NCBI GenBank assembly: GCA_002104895.1
Contig: MCFG01000248.1
Location: 72,501-100,000, forward strand
DNA: 27,500 bases
Source: Anaeromyces robustus
Lineage: Eukaryota > Neocallimastigomycota > Neocallimastigomycetes > Neocallimastigales > Neocallimastigaceae
Direction of reading: 5' to 3'
Shown piece after piece: positions 20,001 through 27,500 of this stretch; the stretch's first letter is position 1; every line of letters begins with the position of its first letter. The notes under the pieces were generated by a model, which saw only the letters and a program-made list of their open reading frames with translations, made no database searches and was not told the DNA's origin. Made by a program: the position numbers and the translations under genes.

Positions 20001-20869
20001 CTGCTAATACTCCTAATACTCATGATGCTCATGATACGGTGATCAATATCGCTGAAGATTCAGCGGGCACTAGCACTGGTAATCCAGCGAGCCCTAGTAC
20101 TGGTAATTCAGCGAGCCCTAGTACTGGTAATTCGGATAATAATTTTGAATATGATGGTAATGATTTTAATATCAAAGATTTAGATATTGTTGAAGAAAAC
20201 GGAAATTATATGATTTCATATGTTAAAAATGGGAAAAATCATAAAATTAATATAAAAAAGGATGGTACACTTAATTCGATTATTAAAGGTCAAATAACAA
20301 ATGAAAATCAATTAAATGGAGAAGATGGAAAACAAGAAAATGGTAGTACAAGCCAAGGTGACAATAAAGAGCAAAATGGCAATAAACGCCAATGTAGGGA
20401 TAATTTTACTCCCAGAAAAAGAGCGGTTGGTAAGAGCAATTGTAATAAAAAACAAATATTAAGAGAATCTATTGTCACTAGTGAAAATGTAAAAACTACT
20501 ATTAAAAACAATATCGGAAAACTCGATGATATTGATCCTGATAATGGATATAAAGAATTAACAGATTCAGTAGAGTATTCAAACTACTTATCGGAAGCAT
20601 TTGATAATGCTGATGACTTTTCTGAAAATAGTAAATTTGGCGAAGATATTGATTCTCCTATATCTTTGGAAGATCTTTCTAATAAAATGAAAAAGTCAAC
20701 AAATACATTAAAAAATAATGTAGAAACCGCCGTATCTGAAGATAGGTTAAGTAAATCTAAAAAAAGAAGTATAAGACGTACTAATAAAGTTAAAAATGAA
20801 AATGCGGGTAAATCCTCCTCCAACGTCGTAAATCCATCATCCAAAGTAGTTAAAGAAAACAAGGAATAA
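17021..20869 (+). CDS. Secreted protein of unknown family with several kexin sites (paralog B)
   Basis: 1,282 residues; no family recognised. Residues 1-23 are a clear signal peptide (LFILVVINLLFNCNIVYS). The N-terminal ~870 residues are Asn/Tyr-rich and homologous to the gene at 10989 by eye; residues 90-274 match its 98-273. Dibasic sites follow at KR 873-874, KR 887-888, KR 1122-1123, RKR 1132-1134, KKR 1247-1249 and RR 1252-1253. After the second comes a pair of hydrophobic segments (~896-914 and ~938-955), then a Ser/Thr/Asn/Gly repeat, then a stretch with GNYMISYVKNGKNHKINIKK. The final ~150 residues contain DIDPDNG at 1170, matching DINPANG of the paralog, and end in a basic Ser-rich tail. 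I infer a secreted proprotein cleaved into several parts; the hydrophobic pair could be a membrane hairpin or a buried helical core. Confidence 0.93.
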   Translation: MIINYLFILVVINLLFNCNIVYSKDYPLEQYYIINRNYYNKVINDVQRNPELIRKTVYSGSIYNKIKSLNKNNPNYKEEVTKLLYNGKTVDFGNYFDNDPFDVFLHADKITKNVVLNFTISFGDQIITKRRRAKNRNFQLFNSYYQDDNEKEIINMYKYMMTTGNNLDFDKILNDDINKYPYIESSFNLDYAITSLSNQNILNWILDDNNKSDISNLYNIYGLTVDTNNFLNLVIETLITNNPNIGLFLNSQERFNQFKLIVENIFTNYSFPNPFGIYIASNNTETTSSFIEDLSSDIIQDLYHLYLKINKYVDNDNNNSIIDLVLQELLILNIKEAGVTEEVNITREQFYQSVSEIFNIYKKKTEMIGNIELNEDLSDSLIVEQLTSAHSLVMPNVVGIFIESDEGGKNDLKTIILNYDIIMKYSKNMSKDQQQSLADCANLFINTYSSLNSNDFLNRFLYNRISSGEEFIHNGIIIPYHIDENRDDYFRYIIYAVSLMKQDLNSMFQLGDHLIYGYERNICLEIDDQSYNQLFITNKIDKDCIFKGSKAANEAIYKITKVYYDTFMANCQDDIGVLNSATTGNILYNYLHYEVISDNQILSFHLPTVKMYINSNFKIINSIFNTIFKNHEDGYISAASNLIKKMGLYMIDNNLLYENLYNADEEIEDFELKDIVLPKSKMPEIKEINNKNLNWGDSIIDLDYSNYFVYQYYSLLYYIEDQEEEVRSNFRLDRTILIIKEISKNLIQECQYFGNYYLLKDVLDKYENFVSVITEYIYQYGLSNINSNNYVPDDMIANEYDKLVNAYDNYWKNMESMIDTSYYSLIGDISSEIMGNYMSETIDISNEIKTFFNNKNLNEENEENTNNEHNLIKRNELSNINKYSLYKRLTDEVTQFYGLVFFTVLGAVVHTAVGGFNGVVGDETKAALSEKYGPLFDSLEIILSTLFIGLKIWFPNFMGQADNAFLSGGALADKLFKNLGGKNPKENKSITDITANTPNTHDAHDTVINIAEDSAGTSTGNPASPSTGNSASPSTGNSDNNFEYDGNDFNIKDLDIVEENGNYMISYVKNGKNHKINIKKDGTLNSIIKGQITNENQLNGEDGKQENGSTSQGDNKEQNGNKRQCRDNFTPRKRAVGKSNCNKKQILRESIVTSENVKTTIKNNIGKLDDIDPDNGYKELTDSVEYSNYLSEAFDNADDFSENSKFGEDIDSPISLEDLSNKMKKSTNTLKNNVETAVSEDRLSKSKKRSIRRTNKVKNENAGKSSSNVVNPSSKVVKENKE
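20062..20133 (+). repeat. 24-bp coding repeat (STGN-SP units)
   Basis: Three units of the AGCGAGCCCTAGTACTGGTA type encode eight-residue repeats with STGN and ASP motifs in paralog B, after its hydrophobic pair. The units are visibly richer in GC than their surroundings and nearly identical, which suggests recent duplication. A flexible, possibly O-glycosylated linker is likely. Confidence 0.85.
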
Positions 20870-21407
20870 AATTAGTATTAAAAAATTTTATATTTTGTTT
20901 AATATGTACTAAGATAAATCTTTATTTTAATAGTGAATTAAATATAAAAAAAATTAAAATAAAGATAAAAATAAAAAAAAATAAAAATAAAAATAAAATT
21001 AAAAGAAATAAAAACAAAAAAAAAAAAAATAAAAATAAAAATAAAAAAAAAGTAAAAAAAAAGAAAATAAAAATTAAAAAAATAAAATAAAAAAATAAAA
21101 TAAAAAATTAATATATATATATATAAATAAGCTAAAAATTTAACAAAAGAAGAATAAAATAATAATAGTAGAATAAATTAATTAAAATAGAATAAAATAA
21201 TAAATTCATAATAAAAAATGTATTTGTTTTGTTTTGATAAATTTTTACAAAGATATAATAAATGTAATAAAAATAAAAACAGATAAATATTAAAATGTAA
21301 AAAAAATAAAAATTTAATAAAAATAAAATAAATACTAAAATATATTACTGTCAATGAATATTATAACCTAATAATTTATGAAACAATAATATCTTTCCTT
21401 GACGTTT

Positions 21408-21524
21408 ATGAAAAATAAATTTAATTTAGATGAAATAACCTTAAAGGAAACTGAAACTGAACCAAGTGAGCTAAATCATTCTTATTTAGTATTGTCAGTT
21501 AATTCAAATTCAAAAAATTTATAA
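21408..21524 (+). CDS. Possible 38-residue small ORF or gene remnant
   Basis: The ATG at 21408 opens 38 codons ending at TAA 21522-21524. The product is polar and acidic near its start (MKNKFNLDEITLKETETEPS). It lies in a patch less AT-biased than the surrounding spacer, which is the only reason to list it. No family is recognised. It could be a decayed exon, a short gene, or chance. Confidence 0.2.
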   Translation: MKNKFNLDEITLKETETEPSELNHSYLVLSVNSNSKNL

Positions 21525-21767
21525 TGTTACTTAAATTTTTAAGAATAACATTTAAATTACCGAAAATAATACTATAATAACCTATTAGTAATAGAGAATA
21601 AAAGTAAAATATATTTTAATTTAAATTATATTAAAATATTAAGATATATATATATATTTTTTTTTTTTTTCATTAGGTGTGTGTTAATTTTTAATATAAT
21701 TAACCCTATTTTAATTAAAGTATAAAATACAACATGTTAAATGTAAAAGAATGTAATAATAGTAAAT

Positions 21768-21955
21768 TGATAAAAAATAAAAATAACGTAGTAACAAGTA
21801 AAATTAATATATATTAGACTTATTAAAAAATTATAAATAGTATTTATTATAAATTAGGAACTAAAAAATAAAAATAATATTGTAACAAGTAAAATTAATA
21901 TATATTAGACCAATCAAAAATTATAACTAGTTTTTATTATAAATTAGGAATTAGA
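21768..21955. repeat. 91-bp tandem duplication upstream of the ankyrin gene
   Basis: The segment with ACAAGTAAAATTAATATATA occurs at 21794 and again at 21885, 91 bp apart. Similarity extends over most of each unit, through TTTATTATAAATTAGGAA. The copies differ by several substitutions and lie directly before the (TA)n promoter tract. Confidence 0.85.
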
Positions 21956-21973
21956 AATTGCAATTAAATCTAA

Positions 21974-22004
<31 letters not shown>

Positions 22005-22024
22005 TATTATTTAAAAAAAAAATA
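21974..22024 (+). promoter_or_regulatory. (TA)n, T9 and A-rich leader before the ankyrin gene
   Basis: A (TA)n tract at 21974-21993 is followed by a nine-base T-run and an A-run ending at the ATG at 22025, the same arrangement as at 16956-17020. Confidence 0.45.
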
Positions 22025-24256
<2,232 letters not shown>

Positions 24257-24594
24257 AATATATAAATTTACAACTATAAATATAGATAATAATAGAAAAT
24301 TTTATATTTATATAAATTATATTTTTTCTGAGATCTAAATTTTTAGGTATAAAATTATATATATTTATTCAGAAATTTTTATAAATATTACTTCTGAGTA
24401 TGAATTTTATATTATTAAATATATGTTTGTAAATAAAGTTATTGAACGTTATGGTTTTTATTAAATAATTTCCTATCACAATTAAATATAAATTATTATA
24501 TTTATTACTTATAAAAAATTTAAATATTAAAAAATATATTTATCTCCATAATTATATTTAAAATTATATAATATATATATATTTATTTTTATAT

Positions 24595-24745
24595 AAAATA
24601 ATAAAAAATATATATATATATATTAAAAAAGGGAAATTATTTATAAAATAATAAAAAATATATGTATATTAAGAAAGGGAAATTATTTATAAAATAATAA
24701 AATATATATATATATTAAAAAAAGGAAACTATTTATAAAATAACT
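24595..24745. repeat. 46-bp tandem repeat, three copies
   Basis: The marker GGGAAATTATTTATAAAATA occurs at 24631 and 24677, and in a changed form at 24723, exactly 46 bp apart, each preceded by a (TA)n stretch. Confidence 0.85.
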
Positions 24746-25149
24746 ATAATGACAAATTAAATTTACAGATAATATAATAAAATTATTATTTTTATTTAAT
24801 ATTTTAAAAAAATAAAAAAAAAATAATAATAATAATAGTAAGTATATAAATTCTTTTAATTATTTTACACTCTCGAGAAGATATAGTCAAAATGGAATTT
24901 TTAGAAGAAAAATATATCATAATTTGAATAATATAAAAGATAATAATATTAAGCTTGTTATTTTTCCATCGACGTAATTTTTAGAATTTAATTAAACAAT
25001 TTTTTTTTAACTCACTTTATTAAAATATTTTTAAATATATATTAAATATATTAAATATATATAAAATATATAAAATATATTATAAATATTATAAATTTAA
25101 AAAATATAATATAATATTTATTTTTAAATTTTTAGTAAAGGTAAATTAA

Positions 25150-25295
25150 GATATCTAAAAATTATTTCTCCAGGATTTTCAAGGACTGTTAAGAACGCAC
25201 CGGATATTCCAAAAGAGGAATGCTTTGCCAACCATACTACCCTTTCTAGGGTTAGCCCGACTCCTTTTGGTTGATTCGCTAAAAAATTAGCAGAA
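25150..25295 (-). pseudogene. Fragment of large-subunit (25S/28S) rRNA, diverged
   Basis: Read on the minus strand, the island shows blocks I recall from an internal part of fungal 25S rRNA, in the same order: GGAGTCGGGCTAACCCTAGA (compare GGAATYGG-TT-A-CC-RGAGA), then GGGTAGTATGGTTGG (compare GGGTCTTATGGCTGG), then TCCGGTGCG, and AACAGTCCTTGAAAATCC (compare GACGGCCCKTGAAAATCC). Similarity stops on both sides within AT-rich DNA, so this is an isolated piece rather than an rDNA unit. It is far less AT-rich than its surroundings. The substitutions suggest an old copy or an unusual rRNA. The comparison is from memory, not a database search. Confidence 0.7.
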
Positions 25296-25649
25296 CGTGT
25301 TATGGATAATTTCAAAATGATAAAATTAGCGAAAAAAAATATATATATATATTTAAAAATATTTATCTGCATTAGTTTATTATATATAACATTACTTAAT
25401 AACTTATTGATCTAATGTTGATAATATTTTTTAATATTTTATGGGTTTTTAATAATAAAAAGAGAATAGTATTTGAATATTACATCGATATGCAGTAATA
25501 TAAATGATTTTTCCAACAATTTCTCTAAAAGTATAATAATTGGATACGTTAATTCAGTAGAAACAAAAAGTATAATAAAAATTAAAATATAATGATATTA
25601 AATTGGTAAAAATAATTAAAATACTATTATATAAAAAAATTTTTTTTAC

Positions 25650-26540
25650 CGAAAATTAAATAAAGTAAGTAAATAAATTAAATAATAAAATATACTAATG
25701 AAATAAAATATTATTTAAATAAAATATATTTTATATATTTTATTTAAATAATAAAATATTCTAATGAAATAAAATATTGTTCTAAATAGAATAATTAAAA
25801 AATAAATAATAAAATATAATAATGAAATAAAAATTTATTTTAAATAGAATAATTAAAAAATAAATAATAAAATATAATAAAGAAATAAAAATTTATTTTA
25901 AATAAAACAAACAAATATTTTCGTTTTATAATCTATTAAATTTAATTGACGAAATACTAAGAAATAATAAAGTTTTTCTATTTCATTATTTAATATATAA
26001 TTTTTTATTCCCTCTATTTGTTTATTTATATCAATATTTTAAAAATATATAGTTTCGTTTTCATTTAAATAAATTAAAAATATAAAGTGATTTTTATTAG
26101 TATTAAAATATGAAATAATAATATTTAATATTAATAAAAATATGAAATAATTTTTACCAGGGTTAAAATATGAAATAATATTTAATACTATTAAAAATAT
26201 AAAATAATATTTATTAGTATTAAAATATAAAATAATTTTTAATACTATATTAATTTAATACTATTAAAATATGAAATAATTTTTAACAGGGTTAAAAATA
26301 TGAAATTATATTTAATTTAATATTATTAAAATATGAAATAATAATTAATACAATTAAAATATGAAATAATATTTATTAGTATTAAAATATAAATATTTTT
26401 TAGAAATAATGTTTAATACTATTAAAAATATAAAATAATGTTTAACGTGGTTAAAAATATGAAATAATATTTAGTACTACTACTAAAAATATGAAATAAT
26501 GTTTAATACTATTAAAATATAGTCTAATTAAATTATTATT
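25650..26540. repeat. Segmental duplication, copy 1
   Basis: This block is repeated at about 26555-27320. TTTCGTTTTCATTTAAATAA lies at 26053 here and at 26772 in copy 2, an offset of 719 bp. Flanking sequence from AAACAAA through TTTTTACCAGGGTTAAAATA also matches. Copy 1 additionally carries the 58-bp units missing from copy 2. Its end is a run of ~30-bp units of the TTAAAATATGAAATAAT type (about 26085-26520). Confidence 0.85.
25784..25910. repeat. 58-bp tandem repeat, two copies plus
   Basis: AAATAGAATAATTAAAAAAT starts at 25784 and 25842 (58 bp apart), and a changed start follows at about 25900. Confidence 0.75.
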
Positions 26541-26554
26541 ATTATATAATTTTT

Positions 26555-27320
26555 TAATGAAAATTAAATAAAGCAAATAAATAAATTAAATAATGAATTA
26601 TTCTAATGAAATAAAATTAAATAAAACAAATAAATATCTTAGTTTTATAATTTATTAAATTTAATTGATGAAATACTAAGAAATAATGAAGTTTTTCTAT
26701 TTCATTATTTAATATATAACTTTTTATATCCTTTATTTGTTTATTTATATCAATATTTTAAAAATATATGGTTTCGTTTTCATTTAAATAAATTAAAGAT
26801 ATGAAGTAATTTTTATTAGTATTAAAATATGATATAATATTTAATACTAATAAAAATATGAAATAATTTTTACCAGGGTTAAAATATGAAATAATATTTA
26901 ATAGAAATATGAAATAATATTTAATACTATTAAAATATAAAATAATTTTTAACATAGTTAAAAATATAAAATAATACTTTATACCATTAAAATATAAAAT
27001 ATTTTTTAATTGAGTTAAAAATATGAAGTAAAATTTAATACTATTAAAATATGAAATGATAATTAATATGAGATCTACGACCATGATGCTATCAGAGAGA
27101 GATTAATGAGGGAATACAATTACAAATTTAAGGCCACTGCGACAGCGAGGTTCTATTAAAAATATGAAATATGAAATAATATTTACTAGTATTAAAAATA
27201 TGAAATATGAAATAATATTTACTAGTATTAAAAATATGAAATATGAAATAATATTTATTAGTATTAAAAATATGAAATATTATGTAATATTATTAAAATA
27301 TAAAATAATAATTAAAAATG
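26555..27320. repeat. Segmental duplication, copy 2, with 30-bp sub-repeat array
   Basis: Diverged copy of the block at 25650-26540, in direct orientation. Its later half (about 26800-27320) is an array of ~30-bp units alternating TTTAATACTATTAAAAATATG and TTTTTACCAGGGTTAAAATA forms. The array is interrupted at 27069-27152 by unrelated sequence. Units after the interruption carry an extra ATGAAAT and are locally homogenised. Confidence 0.8.
27069..27152 (+). other. 84-bp GC-richer fragment inserted in the 30-bp array
   Basis: The repeat unit reads TTAATA|CTATTAAAAATATG elsewhere; here 84 bp of unrelated sequence separate TTAATA from CTATTAAAAATATG. From 27070 the plus strand is open as EIYDHDAIRERLMREYNYKF and on to the TAA after the insert, with a charged, protein-like composition. 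It matches no tRNA or 5S rRNA pattern I know. It is probably a captured exon fragment; the source is unknown. Confidence 0.55.
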
Positions 27321-27500
27321 AAAAATAATTAATATTATATAACTTTTTAAAACTTTTTTTTTTTTTTTAATCATAAAAATAAGAATAAATTTCATTTTTA
27401 TCTATTAATAAAATAATATTATTATTTTTATTTTATATTTAAAAAATCTTTTTTTCTTTTTTTTTTTTTTTTTTTCCTGTTTTACATGATTTTTTTTTTA

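Larger units (their letters stand above)
20870..22024. other. Intergenic spacer, about 1.15 kb
   Basis: It starts with A-rich low-complexity sequence (about 20940-21115, AAAAATA-type units). It then contains a mixed-composition patch at 21340-21530 with a 38-codon frame, a 91-bp duplication and the promoter of the ankyrin gene. I see no RNA gene. Confidence 0.65.
24257..27500. other. AT-rich, repeat-filled region without recognisable intact gene
   Basis: More than 3 kb downstream of the ankyrin gene. It contains a 46-bp repeat, an rRNA-like fragment, a large duplicated block with 30-bp sub-repeats, and an inserted 84-bp piece, all listed separately. A mixed-composition patch at 25400-25590 and a short frame starting MEFLEEKYI near 24892 may be decayed sequence. 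The right edge (27350-27500) is T-rich low complexity with no feature. Confidence 0.65.

Noticed and set aside
25124-25372. 82-codon minus-strand frame with a seemingly conserved segment
   Set aside because: The conserved-looking part coincides with the rRNA-like fragment; apparent protein conservation is explained by the RNA sequence.
26758-27084. 108-codon minus-strand frame with repeating YFNSIKYYFIF-like units
   Set aside because: It is a reading of the 30-bp repeat array, open only because the unit length is close to a multiple of three; composition and repeat match the noncoding array.
27069-27152. tRNA or 5S rRNA gene
   Set aside because: The length is close to a tRNA and the start (ATCTACGACCAT) faintly recalls 5S rRNA, but there is no acceptor stem pairing, no TTCGA loop and no 5S internal control region.

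Overview
The window looks like part of a nuclear chromosome of a very AT-rich eukaryote. I read it most naturally as an anaerobic gut fungus (Neocallimastigomycota). The reasons are almost GC-free intergenic DNA full of homopolymers, (TA)n tracts and minisatellites; intron-poor genes with visibly higher GC; giant secreted proteins with Thr-rich linkers and kexin-type dibasic sites; and a long poly-Asn ankyrin protein. A dictyostelid or similar AT-rich protist cannot be excluded from sequence reading alone. There are no bacterial operon or ribosome-binding-site signs, and I see no transposon, retroelement, tRNA gene or CRISPR array.

Layout. Positions 1-8477 (minus strand) hold one uninterrupted reading frame of at least 2,822 codons that leaves the left edge at a GTAAGT splice-donor-like sequence. 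The product has a signal peptide, a Ser/Thr-rich beta-type region, a Thr/Lys/Arg linker, two identically spaced Cys modules and then a long series of 110-140-residue repeats resembling bulb-type (beta-prism II) lectin modules. Positions 8478-10988 form a divergent intergenic region with several tandem repeat families. Positions 10989-14396 and 17021-20869 (plus strand) are two secreted-protein genes of 1,135 and 1,282 residues. They are divergent paralogs: their first ~280 residues align colinearly with similar spacing, and both have a dibasic site before the C-terminal part. They are separated by a 2.6-kb AT-rich spacer with a 47-bp minisatellite. Positions 22025-24256 (plus) encode a cytoplasmic-type ankyrin repeat protein with 69 consecutive Asn encoded by a pure (AAT)69 tract. 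Positions 24257-27500 are gene-free, AT-rich and repeat-filled. They contain a diverged piece of large-subunit rRNA on the minus strand (about 25150-25295), a duplicated block offset by 719 bp, and an 84-bp GC-richer fragment inserted precisely in a 30-bp repeat array (27069-27152).

How the parts relate. Three neighbouring genes encode secreted, probably kexin-processed proteins of no family I can name with certainty, one of them a multi-lectin giant. A surface or secretome locus is a reasonable inference, but joint function is not shown by the sequence. The translation starts share a pattern: a T-run, then an A-rich leader ending at the ATG, with a (TA)n tract just upstream in the three plus-strand genes.
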